Assembly: GCA_903822975.1 (NCBI GenBank)
Contig: CAIJRD010000012.1
Span: forward strand, 372,001 to 436,000
From: an uncultured Sinobacteraceae bacterium
Lineage (GTDB): Bacteria > Pseudomonadota > Gammaproteobacteria > Nevskiales > Nevskiaceae
Length of the DNA: 64,000 nt
Direction of reading: 5' to 3'
Positions within the stretch are counted from its first letter, which is position 1. Each line of letters begins with the position of its first letter. Made by a program: the position numbers and the translations under genes. This document shows, in pieces, positions 10,250 to 19,174 of the stretch. Below the pieces are notes generated by a model. It worked only from the letters and a program-made list of their open reading frames with translations. It had not been told where the DNA came from and did no database searches.

Positions 10250-11392
10250 ATGAACAGCAGCAGCGAAGTCTCCGTCATCACCCAGGCACCGCCGCCGGTG
10301 ATGAGCCTCAGCGCTTGGCTCGCGCGCTTTCATCTGGATTTGTGGCTCGGTGCGGCGCTGTTGACGATGAGCGCACTCGGCCTGCTGGTGCTGTATTCGG
10401 CCTCCGGACACTCGGCCTCGATGGTGTTCAGCCAGGGCCAGCGGCTGTTGCTCGGCCTGGTGGTGATGACCGTTCTGGCACAAGCCCCACCCGAGCTTTA
10501 TCGCGCAGCCGCGCCTTGGCTCTACAGCGTTGCGCTGCTGCTGCTGATGGCTACGCTGGTACTGGGCCAGCATGCCAAGGGCGCGCAGCGTTGGCTCGAT
10601 CTCGGCGTGATGCGTTTTCAGCCTTCCGAGTTGATGAAGCTGGCGATGCCGATCGCGGTTGCCGCCTTCCTGCACGGCCGGCGTCTGCCGCCCGGTATCG
10701 GCGTGCTGCTGGCGACGCTGGCGATGATCGGCGTGCCGACCGCGCTGATCGCAGTGCAGCCGGATCTCGGTACCGCGCTACTGGTGCTGGTGGCCGGATT
10801 GCTCGCACTGTTCTTCGGCGGTCTGCGCTGGCGCTGGATTTTCCTCGCGCTCGGCGCGGGTGCCGCCGCCCTGCCGCTGCTGTGGTTCAAGCTGCACGAC
10901 TACCAGCGCAACCGCTTGCTGACGTTTCTCGATCCCGAGCGCGATCCGCTGGGTGCGGGCTATCACATCACCCAGAGCAAGATCGCGATCGGCTCCGGTG
11001 GACTGTTCGGCAAGGGCTGGCTCAACGGCACGCAGGCCAAGCTCGACTTCCTGCCGGAATCGCACACCGATTTCATCTTCGCGGTGTATTCGGAAGAGCT
11101 TGGACTGCTCGGCGTACTGGTGCTGCTGGCGCTGTATGCGGTGATCGTCGGCCGTGGTCTGGTGATCGCGCTGCGCGGCCAGGATACGTTCCAGCGCCTG
11201 CTCGGCGGCAGTCTCGCATTGACGTTTTTCATCTACGTTTTCATCAACACCGGCATGGTCATGGGCCTGCTGCCAGTGGTTGGCGTGCCCTTGCCGCTGG
11301 TGAGCTACGGCGGCACTTCGATGGTCAGCCTGTTGGCCGGCTTCGGCATGCTGATGTCGATCCAAACGCATCGCAAGTTGCTGGCGGCCTGA
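10250..11392 (+). CDS. rodA: Peptidoglycan glycosyltransferase RodA (SEDS family)
   Basis: RodA polymerises lipid II for lateral wall synthesis. The 380-residue multi-pass protein carries SEDS motifs: HAKGAQRWLDLGVMRFQPSE, VQPDLGTALLVL, KIAIGSGGLFGKGW, FLPESHTDFIFAVYSEELG and PLVSYGGTSMVSLLAGFG. It follows mrdA after about 270 bases without a recognisable gene and touches mltB (TGATG). The ATG at 10250 leaves a ~25-residue cytoplasmic extension before the first membrane segment. Confidence 0.96.
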   Translation: MNSSSEVSVITQAPPPVMSLSAWLARFHLDLWLGAALLTMSALGLLVLYSASGHSASMVFSQGQRLLLGLVVMTVLAQAPPELYRAAAPWLYSVALLLLMATLVLGQHAKGAQRWLDLGVMRFQPSELMKLAMPIAVAAFLHGRRLPPGIGVLLATLAMIGVPTALIAVQPDLGTALLVLVAGLLALFFGGLRWRWIFLALGAGAAALPLLWFKLHDYQRNRLLTFLDPERDPLGAGYHITQSKIAIGSGGLFGKGWLNGTQAKLDFLPESHTDFIFAVYSEELGLLGVLVLLALYAVIVGRGLVIALRGQDTFQRLLGGSLALTFFIYVFINTGMVMGLLPVVGVPLPLVSYGGTSMVSLLAGFGMLMSIQTHRKLLAA

Positions 11393-12417
11393 TGCGCGCC
11401 TGCGCCCGCGTCGGGCAGATCGGCATGCTGGCGTTTGCCGCTGCGATCCTGTCCGGCACAGCGACGCCAGTGGCGGCCGACTACAGTGGCAACGCGCGTG
11501 CGCCGCTGTTGTACGCCAATCTGCGCACGCAATACGGCTTCTCCGAACCGGAGCTCGCCAATGTGCAGAATGCGTTGCAACAGGCGCAAACGCTGCCGCA
11601 GCTGATCAGCGCCGAGCAGAACAACAAGGAAAAAACGCTGGCCTGGGACGACTACGTGCGGATCCACGTCACCCCGGCCAACATCGCGGCCGGTCGCCGC
11701 TTCATGCGCGAACAACACGACTGGCTCGCGCGCGCCGAGCTGCAATATGGCGTGGCACCCGCGGTGATCGCAGCACTGCTCGGCGTCGAAACCAAGTACG
11801 GCGCATTTACCGGACGCGCGCGCGTACTCGACGCGCTCGCCACCCAGGGCTTCGATCACCCGACGCGCAGCGCATTTTTCTTCGACGAACTGACACAGTT
11901 TTTCGTGCTGTGCCGCGATCAGGATCTCGATGCCACACAGCCGCGTGGCTCCTATGCCGGCGCCATGGGCGATGCCCAGTTCATGCCGAGCAATTACCGA
12001 CGTCTGGCGGTCGACTTCGACGGTGATGGCCGCCGCGATCTGTGGTCGGCGCCGGATGCGATCGGCAGCATTGCCAACTACCTGTCGCACTACGACGCAA
12101 CGCGCAGCTGGCAGCGTGGTCAGCCGCTGCTGGTATCGGCCACGCTCGGTCGCAGCTTGCCGGCGGACCTCGAACGCAACACCAAGCGCGCCGCCTACCG
12201 GCTGGCGACCCTGCGTTCGGCCGGCGTGCAAGGGGCACTCAGCCTGCCCGGCGATCTGCCAGCCGGCCTGATCCAGCTCGATCGCAGCACCGGACCCGAA
12301 TACTGGCTGGCGCTGCCGAATTTTTATGCGGTGATGTCGTATAACCCGCGTGTTTTCTACGCGATGGCAGTGAGCCAGCTGGCCGCAGCGCTGGCGCAAC
12401 CGGAGGCAGGTGAGTAA
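11392..12417 (+). CDS. mltB: Lytic murein transglycosylase B family protein
   Basis: A periplasmic enzyme that cleaves the MurNAc-GlcNAc bond to form 1,6-anhydro ends. The 341-residue protein has a signal peptide (to about residue 29, PVAADYS) without a lipobox, so it is probably soluble. The catalytic Glu133 lies in LLGVETKYG, followed by GSYAGAMGDAQFMPSNY and AVDFDGDGRRDLW, the MltB signature. The ATG shares one base with the rodA stop. The last 23 codons (12346-12414) recur almost immediately downstream (12549-12617) with only synonymous changes, so the present 3' end looks like the product of a recombination or insertion event. Confidence 0.94.
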   Translation: MRACARVGQIGMLAFAAAILSGTATPVAADYSGNARAPLLYANLRTQYGFSEPELANVQNALQQAQTLPQLISAEQNNKEKTLAWDDYVRIHVTPANIAAGRRFMREQHDWLARAELQYGVAPAVIAALLGVETKYGAFTGRARVLDALATQGFDHPTRSAFFFDELTQFFVLCRDQDLDATQPRGSYAGAMGDAQFMPSNYRRLAVDFDGDGRRDLWSAPDAIGSIANYLSHYDATRSWQRGQPLLVSATLGRSLPADLERNTKRAAYRLATLRSAGVQGALSLPGDLPAGLIQLDRSTGPEYWLALPNFYAVMSYNPRVFYAMAVSQLAAALAQPEAGE

Positions 12418-12451
12418 TGCCGACGAACACGCGTTCATCGCAGCCCTCGAT

Positions 12452-12531
12452 GGCGCGACCGCCCGGTCTGCCTAAGCTCCGGCCCGGACATCCTTGTCCG
12501 GTCGTTCGGTCGCGCCGCGAGCAGTGCTCGC
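12452..12531. repeat. Palindromic REP-like element between the two mltB tails
   Basis: A nested set of inverted repeats. The outer 10-base arms GGCGCGACCG (12452-12461) and CGGTCGCGCC (12507-12516) are perfectly complementary. Inside is CCGGACA-TCCT-TGTCCGG (12484-12501), a 7-bp stem with a 4-base loop. Immediately after comes GCGAGCA-G-TGCTCGC (12517-12531). Short palindromes of the CCGGACA..TGTCCGG kind resemble the intergenic repeats common in Xanthomonadales genomes (family knowledge; copy number elsewhere cannot be seen here). Confidence 0.75.
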
Positions 12532-12548
12532 GTAGCGCGAGCCCTCAC

Positions 12549-12623
12549 CCACGCGTGTTCTATGCGATGGCGGTGAGTCAGCTGGCTGCAGCACTGGCGC
12601 AACCGGAGGCGGGCGAACCATGA
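12549..12623 (+). pseudogene. Duplicated 3' end of mltB (remnant) reading into rlpA
   Basis: Codons 12549-12617 encode PRVFYAMAVSQLAAALAQPE plus AGE, identical to the last 23 residues of MltB. The two DNA copies differ at about 11 of 69 positions, all synonymous third bases. This copy ends CCA TGA, and its stop overlaps the rlpA ATG by four bases, as expected of the original operon junction. It is therefore probably the ancestral mltB terminus, left behind when the present mltB end plus a palindromic element was inserted. A 68-codon frame from 12417 reads through it but has no start context of its own and is probably not a gene. Confidence 0.75.
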
Positions 12624-13789
12624 GGTGCGCGCTCCGATCCAGCGCAGCGTGGTCGATACATAAAGGGTCGCGCGCCGGCTTGCGCGCGGGGCTGTTGGGG
12701 CTGCTGGCATTGACACTGTCTGCCTGCGGCCCGGTCCCGGTGCGACATTCGAGTAGCGCGCGACCGCCGCAGCGCGTGGTGCACAATCCAACAACGCCGC
12801 CGTCGTCGAATGCGCCGCGTGCGCCGGATCAGGATGGCTTACCGAGTGCCACGGAGATTCCACCCGATATCGCCGCGATGCCGGACGCGGTTCCGCGCTA
12901 CGAACCGCGTAGCGCACTCGGCAATCCGGATTCCTACGAGGTCTACGGCGAGCATTACGTCGTGCTCAACGACTTTGCCGGCTTCAAGCAGCGCGGCATT
13001 GCGTCGTGGTACGGCAAGAAATTCCATGGCAAGAACACGTCGAGCGGCGAACCCTACGACATGTTCCTGATGACCGCCGCACACAAGACGCTGCCGATTC
13101 CCTGTTACGTGCGCGTCACCAATCTGAGCAACCAGCGCAGCGCGATTGTGCGCGTCAACGATCGCGGGCCGTTCCATAGCGATCGCATCATCGATCTGTC
13201 GTACGTCGCCGCGCTCAAGCTCGGCGTGATCGGCGTCGGCTCCGCGCCGGTCGAGATCGAAGCGCTCACGCCGCCCGCGCCGGGTAGCGCGCCGATGCTG
13301 ACGGCATCCACCACGTCCGCACCAGTCACCGCGTCGATGAGCGCGCTACCGCCGAAGCCGGCTGCATCAACCATCGGCGCCGCGTCCACCGCGTCTTCCG
13401 CCTCTGCAGCGGCCTCGTTGCCGATGCCACCGCCGGCACCGCTCAACACCAATACCGCCGCGACAGTGGCGGCGATCGCCACGGGTTCCGGCAATGCCGT
13501 CGCCGCGGTGCCACCCGCGACCTTGCCCGCGTCCGCGATGGCGCCCGCCAACAGCAGCGACGCGCGCTGGCTGCAGGCCGGCGCGTTCCTCGATCCACTC
13601 AATGCCACCACGCTGCGCGACCAACTCGCCGGCATGGGTATCGCCAACGTGCAATTGAAGGTGCAGCCGCGCGGCGCGCAATCGCTGCACCGCGTGCTGA
13701 TCGGACCGTTCAGCGATGCGCAGGCGCGCGAGGCGGTGCGCAGCCGGCTGGCGTCGGTCCAGCTGCAGTCGATGCCGGTCTCCGACTAG
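12620..13789 (+). CDS. rlpA: Septal ring lytic transglycosylase RlpA family lipoprotein
   Basis: RlpA lipoproteins cut peptidoglycan strands lacking stem peptides. The 389-residue precursor has a lipobox in LALTLSAC near residue 35, so it should be lipid-anchored. The double-psi beta-barrel is seen in GIASWYGKKFHGKNTSSGE, AHKTLPIPCYVRVTNL and VRVNDRGPFHSDRIIDLSY. A long Ala/Pro/Ser/Thr linker (about 215-310) precedes a C-terminal SPOR domain (WLQAGAFLDPLNATTLRDQL) that binds denuded glycans. The ATG at 12620 overlaps the stop of the duplicated mltB tail; it gives a rather long 25-residue n-region, so a later start is possible. Confidence 0.93.
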   Translation: MRCALRSSAAWSIHKGSRAGLRAGLLGLLALTLSACGPVPVRHSSSARPPQRVVHNPTTPPSSNAPRAPDQDGLPSATEIPPDIAAMPDAVPRYEPRSALGNPDSYEVYGEHYVVLNDFAGFKQRGIASWYGKKFHGKNTSSGEPYDMFLMTAAHKTLPIPCYVRVTNLSNQRSAIVRVNDRGPFHSDRIIDLSYVAALKLGVIGVGSAPVEIEALTPPAPGSAPMLTASTTSAPVTASMSALPPKPAASTIGAASTASSASAAASLPMPPPAPLNTNTAATVAAIATGSGNAVAAVPPATLPASAMAPANSSDARWLQAGAFLDPLNATTLRDQLAGMGIANVQLKVQPRGAQSLHRVLIGPFSDAQAREAVRSRLASVQLQSMPVSD

Positions 13790-13882
13790 ACGCGCGTGCC
13801 CGCTGAAAGTTTTGATCGCAGCAAGGCGGCGCCTGATAAAATCGCGGCTCGTGTCGCCTTCTACTCTGACCTGCGCTCCTTG

Positions 13883-15025
13883 ATGAAACTCCTTCCGCGT
13901 CTTGCCCTCGCCCTCGTCGTGCTGCCCTTGTGTGCGCTTGCCAGCGCGCCCCCGCCGCCGGATATCGATTCCAAAAGCTACGCGCTGATGGATTACCAGA
14001 GCGGCGAAATCATCGCCAGCAACAACGGCGACGAGCACGTGCCGCCGGCCAGCATCACCAAGGTGATGACGGTGTTTGTCGCGTTCGATCTGATCAAGCA
14101 GGGCCGCTTGAAGCTCGACGATCTGGCCACCGTCAGCGAAAAGGCTTGGGGTGAAGGCAAGGATTCGAGCGAATCGCGGATGTTCCTGACGCTCGGCGCG
14201 CAGGTGAAAGTCGAAGACCTGCTGCGCGGCATCATCATCGTTTCCGGCAATGACGCCAGCATTGCGCTGGCCGAGCACATCGCCGGCAGCGAAAACGCGT
14301 TCTCCAGCATCATGAACCAGTACGCGCAGAAGCTTGGCATGACGAACACGCATTTCGTCGACGCCAGCGGCATGCCCAACGACGATCACTACACCACCGC
14401 GCACGATCTGCTGATTCTGGCCCGCGCGCTGATCCACAATTTCCCGGAGCAGTACAAGTATTTCTCCGAGCGCACGTTCAAGTACGGCATCGAGCACGCG
14501 CAGGAGAATCGCAACGGCCTGCTGATCAAAGATCCGAGCGTCGACGGCATCAAGACCGGCCATACCGAAGCCGCCGGCTACTGCCTGCTGGCCTCGGCCA
14601 AGCGCGACGGTCGTCGCCTGATTTCTGCCGTCATGGGCGGCAAGAGCTGGGCGTATCGCGAAGAGGCCAGCGAGGAGCTGCTCAATTACGGCTTCCGCAA
14701 TTTCGATACCGAGCAGGCACTTGGTCCGGCCGCACCGGCCGGAACGCTGAAGGTCTACAAGGGTGCGGCCGAAAGCGTCGGCGCCGGCACGCCGGAGCCG
14801 ATCTATCTGGCACTGCCCGGCGGCCACAGTCCGCTGCAGATCCAGACGCAGCTCGGCGGCAAAGTGGTCGCGCCGATCACCGCCGGCCAGACGCTCGGCG
14901 AAGCCAACATCCTGCTCGACGGCAAGATCGTCAAGACCGTGCCCTTGGTGGCGCTGCAGGACGTGCCGCTGGGCGGTTTCTGGCATCGGCTGGTCGACCA
15001 GATCAAGCTGTGGCTCGGCTTCTAG
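13883..15025 (+). CDS. dacC: D-alanyl-D-alanine carboxypeptidase (PBP5/6 type)
   Basis: A periplasmic low-molecular-weight PBP that trims the terminal D-Ala of peptidoglycan pentapeptides. The 380-residue protein starts MKLLPRLALALVVLPLCALA (signal peptide). Active-site motifs are Ser57-x-x-Lys60 in PPASITKVMT, SGN in IIIVSGNDASIAL and KTG in DGIKTGHTEAAGYC. The C-terminal PBP5-C beta domain and an amphipathic membrane-anchoring end (GFWHRLVDQIKLWLGF) are present. The ATG at 13883 was selected for the signal peptide; an upstream in-frame start at 13796 lacks one. It may be transcribed with rlpA. Confidence 0.94.
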   Translation: MKLLPRLALALVVLPLCALASAPPPPDIDSKSYALMDYQSGEIIASNNGDEHVPPASITKVMTVFVAFDLIKQGRLKLDDLATVSEKAWGEGKDSSESRMFLTLGAQVKVEDLLRGIIIVSGNDASIALAEHIAGSENAFSSIMNQYAQKLGMTNTHFVDASGMPNDDHYTTAHDLLILARALIHNFPEQYKYFSERTFKYGIEHAQENRNGLLIKDPSVDGIKTGHTEAAGYCLLASAKRDGRRLISAVMGGKSWAYREEASEELLNYGFRNFDTEQALGPAAPAGTLKVYKGAAESVGAGTPEPIYLALPGGHSPLQIQTQLGGKVVAPITAGQTLGEANILLDGKIVKTVPLVALQDVPLGGFWHRLVDQIKLWLGF

Positions 15026-15073
15026 AGCGGACTTGAGCCTGCCGGCGCGCCCGCGGTCGCGTGTCGCCGGACT

Positions 15074-15139
15074 GCCTGCATCGCCTGCGCACGCGGACGA
15101 TGCAGGCCTGCGATGCCAGCCGCCTGACCTGAGAGGTCA
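15074..15139. terminator. Pair of hairpins in the dacC-lipB interval
   Basis: GCCTGCATCG (15074-15083) pairs perfectly with CGATGCAGGC (15098-15107) around a 14-base loop. A second hairpin, TGACCT-GAG-AGGTCA (15125-15139), follows. Neither has a following T tract, so they may be attenuators or RNA-stability elements instead of classic terminators. The interval is too short for the ybeD-type gene that often precedes lipB. Confidence 0.4.
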
Positions 15140-15211
15140 TCGCACGCAGGTCGCCGCTGCGGACTCAGCCGGCACGAACTTCGAATCCCTGCGCCTTCCG
15201 GCGCCACGCCG

Positions 15212-15931
15212 ATGAGCGCTGCAGTGGTGGATGCCGGCGGCGAAGCGGAACGCAGCACCGCGCCGACCACGCGAATCGATTTGCTCACGAGGCAGCTGGG
15301 CATTCGGCCATACGAAGAAACCTATGCCGCGATGCGCGCCTTGACGGCCGCGCGCACGGCGAACAGCGCCGACGAGTTATGGCTGCTCGAACATCCACCG
15401 GTATTCACACAAGGTCAGGCTGGACGGCCTGAGCACCTGCATGCGGCGGGCGACATTCCGGTGGTGCAGAGCAATCGCGGCGGCCAGATCACCTATCACG
15501 GTCCCGGCCAGTTGGTCGTGTATGTCTTAGTGGATTTGGCGCGGCGGGGTTACGGCGTGCGCAGCCTGGTGACCCGGATCGAGCAGGCGATGATCGCCAC
15601 ACTGGCCGGCTACGGCGTGACCGCGCAGGCGCGCGCAGATGCACCGGGCGTGTATGTGCTGCGCGACGCGTGGGCCGACGGCGCGCGTGACGAAATGCGC
15701 AAGATCGGCTCGCTCGGCCTGCGCGTCAGCCGTGGCTGCAGTTACCACGGCCTGTCGCTGAATGTGTCGATGGACCTTGCCCCGTTTGCGCAGATCGACC
15801 CCTGCGGCCTGCGCGGCATGCGGATGACCCAGCTGAGCGAACTGGCCAGCGCGACCGCCGAAGTGCCGACGCTCGGCAGCGTTGCTGCCGTGTTGTCGGG
15901 AGACCTGCGACGCCAGCTGGAGGCGCCGTGA
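15212..15931 (+). CDS. lipB: Lipoyl(octanoyl) transferase
   Basis: LipB moves octanoate from acyl carrier protein to lipoyl domains, the first step of lipoate assembly. The 239-residue protein has [16 protein letters not shown] (residues 89-104), the catalytic Lys164 in [19 protein letters not shown], and the nucleophile Cys198 in [15 protein letters not shown]. Length is slightly above the usual ~215 because of a 20-residue N-terminal extension; a start a little further in is possible. The customary partner lipA is not next to it; the following genes are mla. Confidence 0.95.
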   Translation: MSAAVVDAGGEAERSTAPTTRIDLLTRQLGIRPYEETYAAMRALTAARTANSADELWLLEHPPVFTQGQAGRPEHLHAAGDIPVVQSNRGGQITYHGPGQLVVYVLVDLARRGYGVRSLVTRIEQAMIATLAGYGVTAQARADAPGVYVLRDAWADGARDEMRKIGSLGLRVSRGCSYHGLSLNVSMDLAPFAQIDPCGLRGMRMTQLSELASATAEVPTLGSVAAVLSGDLRRQLEAP

Positions 15932-16059
15932 CGGCCGCCAAAGATGCACGCGCATGTCCGCGCATGACCGCACTACTACCCTGGGCACCGCGTTAAGCCA
16001 CGCCTAAGCTCGGCTACGGTAGACTGTTACCGACGATTAACGTCCCCAACTGCACATCC

Positions 16060-16878
16060 ATGATCTCGCCCGATTCCGACATACACGTTCGCGTGCGCGG
16101 TCTGCGTTTCAATTTTGGTCCGCGCGTCATCTACGACGGCGTCGATCTCGACATCCCGCGCGGCAAGATCACCGCGATCCTCGGGCCTTCCGGCACCGGT
16201 AAGACCACCCTGTTGCGCCTGATCGGCGGCCAGTGGCGGCCGAAGTCGGGCACGATCGAAGTCGATGGCATCGATGTCCACAAGCAGTCGCGCAGTCAGC
16301 TGTTCGAACTGCGCAAGCGCATGGGCCTGCTGTTCCAGTCCGGCGCGCTGTTGACCGACCTCAGTGTGTTCGAGAACGTGGCGTTTCCCTTGCGCGAGCA
16401 CACCGACCTGCCGGAATCGATGATCCGCGATCTGGTGCTGATGAATCTCGAAGCGGTCGGTCTGCGCGGCGCGCGCGATCTCTACCCCGAACAGATTTCC
16501 GGTGGCATGAGCCGCCGTGTCGCCCTGGCCCGTGCAATTGCGCTGGAGCCGGCGCTGATCATGTTCGACGAGCCGTTTACCGGCCAGGACCCGATCAGCA
16601 TGGGCGTACTGATGCGCCTGGTCAGCACGCTGAACAAGGCCCAGGGCCTGACCTCGATCATCGTGTCGCACGACGTCAAAGAAGTGCTGTCGATCTCCGA
16701 TTACGCCTACGTGATCTCGGGCGGCAAAGTGCTCGACCACGGCACGCCGGAAGCGATCCGCGCGAGCCGCTCCGAATACGCGCAACAGTTCCTGCACGGC
16801 CGCCCCGACGGCCCGGTGCCGTTCCATTACAAGACGGCCAAGAGCTACACCGACGAACTTCTGGAGTCGCAGGCATGA
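16060..16878 (+). CDS. mlaF: Phospholipid ABC transporter ATP-binding protein MlaF
   Basis: ATPase of the MlaFEDB complex, which moves phospholipids between the inner membrane and periplasmic MlaC to maintain outer-membrane asymmetry. The 272-residue protein has Walker A GPSGTGKT (42-49), the signature ISGGMSRRVALARA, Walker B ALIMFDEPFTGQDP and the switch histidine in IIVSHDVKEV. It is the first gene of a complete mlaFEDCBA operon and overlaps mlaE by four bases. Confidence 0.96.
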   Translation: MISPDSDIHVRVRGLRFNFGPRVIYDGVDLDIPRGKITAILGPSGTGKTTLLRLIGGQWRPKSGTIEVDGIDVHKQSRSQLFELRKRMGLLFQSGALLTDLSVFENVAFPLREHTDLPESMIRDLVLMNLEAVGLRGARDLYPEQISGGMSRRVALARAIALEPALIMFDEPFTGQDPISMGVLMRLVSTLNKAQGLTSIIVSHDVKEVLSISDYAYVISGGKVLDHGTPEAIRASRSEYAQQFLHGRPDGPVPFHYKTAKSYTDELLESQA

Positions 16879-17642
16879 GCCGCAGTACCAGCATTCTCGG
16901 CGACTTCCTGCGCGGCCTCGGTCAAGCGACGTTCTTCCTGATCACGATCTTGCGCGCGCTGCCCGGCGCGCTGCTGCGTCCGCGGCTGATCGTGCAGCAG
17001 CTGTATTACGTCGGCGTGCTGTCGCTGATCATCATCGTGATTTCCGGCAGCTTCGTCGGGATGATCCTGGCGCTGCAAGGCTATCGAACGCTGTCGCATT
17101 TCGGCGCGACCTCCACGCTGGGCGTGTTCGTCTCGTTCGTCGTTGTGCGCGAACTCGCACCGGTCGTCACGGCCTTGTTGTTCGCCGGCCGCGCGGGTTC
17201 GGCGCTGGCCGCCGAGATCGGCTTGATGAAGGCCACTGACCAGCTCTCCGGCATGGAGATGATGGCGGTGGACCCGGTCAAGCGCGTGATCGCCCCGCGC
17301 TTTCTCGCCGCAGCGATTGCAATGCCCTTGTTGACCAGCATTTTTGCAGTGATGTCGATCGGCGTTGCGGGCGGTCATCTGATCGGTGTCGACCTGCTCG
17401 GCGTCGACCAGGGCACCTACTGGGGCCAGATCCACGCGCAGCTGCGGCCGCACGATGTCGTCGAAAGCCTGATCAAGAGCGTGTTCTTCGGCATCGTCAT
17501 CGCCTGGATTTCGGTGTACCAGGGCTATTTCGCATCGCCCACATCGGAAGGCGTGTCGCGCGCGACAACGTCCACCGTGGTGGTGTCTTCGCTTACCGTC
17601 GTCGGTCTAGACTTTGTGCTGACCGCGTTCATGTTTCGCTGA
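16875..17642 (+). CDS. mlaE: Phospholipid ABC transporter permease MlaE
   Basis: Inner-membrane permease of the Mla system. The protein of 255 residues has about five membrane segments and family motifs GSFVGMILALQGYRTLSHFG, RELAPVVTALLFAGRAGSAL and EIGLMKATDQLSGMEMMAVD. The ATG at 16875 overlaps the mlaF stop (ATGA), giving the expected N-terminus MSRSTSILGDFLRGLGQAT; the longer reading frame upstream is a frame within mlaF. Confidence 0.96.
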   Translation: MSRSTSILGDFLRGLGQATFFLITILRALPGALLRPRLIVQQLYYVGVLSLIIIVISGSFVGMILALQGYRTLSHFGATSTLGVFVSFVVVRELAPVVTALLFAGRAGSALAAEIGLMKATDQLSGMEMMAVDPVKRVIAPRFLAAAIAMPLLTSIFAVMSIGVAGGHLIGVDLLGVDQGTYWGQIHAQLRPHDVVESLIKSVFFGIVIAWISVYQGYFASPTSEGVSRATTSTVVVSSLTVVGLDFVLTAFMFR

Positions 17643-17672
17643 TCCAGCGCAGATTATTTTTAGGAAACCGTA

Positions 17673-18191
17673 ATGCAATCGAGAGCTCTGGAAATCCTGG
17701 TCGGCTTCTTCGTCTGTCTCGGCGTCGCTGCGGTTTTCGTACTCACCGTGCGGGTCGCCAGCCAGGACAAGATCGGCGCCGGCGGCGTCTATGAAGTCAC
17801 TGCGAAGTTCGACAACATCGGTGCACTGACGCGCGGCGCATCGGTGAAGATGGCGGGCGTCAAGATCGGCAGCGTGCACAACATCGCGATCGATCCGAAA
17901 ACCTTCCAGGCGGTGTTGACGCTGGACATCGACAAAACGCGCAGCGACATCCCGGTCGACTCAACCGCGAAGATCATGACCGCCGGCCTGCTCGGCGAGC
18001 AGTACGTCGGCCTCGAAGCTGGTGGCGACGACCAGTCGCTCACCAACGGTCAGGAAATCAAATTCACCCAGTCCGCCTTCATTCTTGAAAACATCATCGG
18101 CCAGGTGCTGGTGTCGATGACGCAGAAGAACAAGGACAGCGGCGATGCGCCCGCATCCAAGCCGGCCGCGCCAGCAAGCCCCGCACCGTAA
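17673..18191 (+). CDS. mlaD: MCE-domain phospholipid-binding protein MlaD
   Basis: MlaD forms the periplasmic hexameric ring of the Mla transporter. It has a single N-terminal membrane anchor (EILVGFFVCLGVAAVFVLTV) and an MCE domain (about residues 38-115; YEVTAKFDNIGALTRGASVK, then GLLGEQYVGLEAGGDD), followed by a short Ala/Pro-rich tail. At 172 residues the length is usual. An AGGA ribosome-binding site stands 8 bases before the ATG. Confidence 0.96.
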   Translation: MQSRALEILVGFFVCLGVAAVFVLTVRVASQDKIGAGGVYEVTAKFDNIGALTRGASVKMAGVKIGSVHNIAIDPKTFQAVLTLDIDKTRSDIPVDSTAKIMTAGLLGEQYVGLEAGGDDQSLTNGQEIKFTQSAFILENIIGQVLVSMTQKNKDSGDAPASKPAAPASPAP

Positions 18192-18208
18192 TCACGGAGG
18201 ATAAGACG

Positions 18209-18862
18209 ATGGCATTCACCCCGAAAAATTCACTGAAACCGCTGCTCGCCGGCGCCGCCGGCCTGTTGCTGGCCGCGAGCGCGCTGGCCGCACCGGCCAG
18301 CGCACCGCAGGACGAGCTGAAGACGGTGACCGAGCAGATCCGCGGCATGATCAAGCAGCATCACACCGAGTACGCTGCCGACAAGGGCAAGTTCTACGCG
18401 GCGATGAACGAGCAGCTGATCCCGCACTTCGATGTGCCCTATATCGCCAAGTACGTGCTGGGGCTGAACTATCGCAGCGCCAGCGCCGATCAGCGCACGC
18501 GCTTCGCAAATGCGTTCAAGGACATGCTGATGCGCAGCTACGCGGATGCCTTGCTCGACAAATACGATTCGGTGAAAGTGGATTGGCAAACGCCGCGTCT
18601 CGCCGACGGCGCCACCGATGCGCTGGTGACCTCGATCCTGACGCAGGACAACGGTCAGAAGACCAACATCGGCTTCCGCGTGCACGTCGTCGATAACGAC
18701 TGGAAGGTCTGGGATATCGTCGTCGAGAACATTTCGCTGGCGACCAACTTCAAGTCGCAGATCAACGCCGAGATCAAGAAGACCAGCCTCGACGACGTTA
18801 TCGGCCGCATGGAAAAGGGCGAATCGGTGGCCGCTCCCAACACCGCGCCCGGCGCGAAGTAG
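18209..18862 (+). CDS. mlaC: Periplasmic phospholipid shuttle protein MlaC
   Basis: MlaC carries phospholipids across the periplasm between MlaA and MlaD. The 217-residue precursor has a signal peptide ending near ASALAAPAS. The Tol-Ttg2 fold is recognisable by NEQLIPHFDVPYIAKYVLGL, AFKDMLMRSYADALL and WKVWDIVVENISLATNFKSQ. A strong GGAGG ribosome-binding site lies 8 bases before the ATG. It is 17 bases downstream of mlaD. Confidence 0.95.
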   Translation: MAFTPKNSLKPLLAGAAGLLLAASALAAPASAPQDELKTVTEQIRGMIKQHHTEYAADKGKFYAAMNEQLIPHFDVPYIAKYVLGLNYRSASADQRTRFANAFKDMLMRSYADALLDKYDSVKVDWQTPRLADGATDALVTSILTQDNGQKTNIGFRVHVVDNDWKVWDIVVENISLATNFKSQINAEIKKTSLDDVIGRMEKGESVAAPNTAPGAK

Positions 18863-18871
18863 ATCTTTCGA

Positions 18872-19174
18872 ATGAGCGCATCCGCAGTGCTGGAAGGTGA
18901 ACTCAGCTTCAAGACGGTCACGCAATTCCTCGATCGCTCGAACGAGCTGCTCGACGGTGGCGTGCTCGACTTGAGCCGTGTCAGCCGCGCCGACAGTGCG
19001 GGCCTCGCGCTGCTGCTGGAGCTGACCCGGCGCCAGCGTGCGCGCGGCTCCAACCTGAAGCTGGTGCGCGCCGATCCGAAGATCGTGCGCCTGGCCGAAT
19101 TCTTCGGACTCGACGGCGTTCTGCAGTTCGAGGGCGACGCCACGACGGATGCTGCAAAAGGGGAAGTGGCATGA
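18872..19174 (+). CDS. mlaB: STAS-domain protein MlaB
   Basis: MlaB is the small cytoplasmic STAS subunit that binds MlaF and is needed for transporter activity. The 100-residue protein has the STAS core GVLDLSRVSRADSAGLALLL with the conserved Asp-Ser-Ala turn. It lies ten bases after mlaC and overlaps mlaA by four bases. Confidence 0.9.
   Translation: MSASAVLEGELSFKTVTQFLDRSNELLDGGVLDLSRVSRADSAGLALLLELTRRQRARGSNLKLVRADPKIVRLAEFFGLDGVLQFEGDATTDAAKGEVA

Noticed and set aside
9981..10253. 90-codon open frame between mrdA and rodA
   Set aside because: No motifs, shadow-like composition, and overlaps the rodA start; treated as intergenic.
12417..12623. 68-codon open frame between mltB and rlpA
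   Set aside because: Its last third is the duplicated mltB tail and the rest runs through a palindromic element; there is no independent start context.
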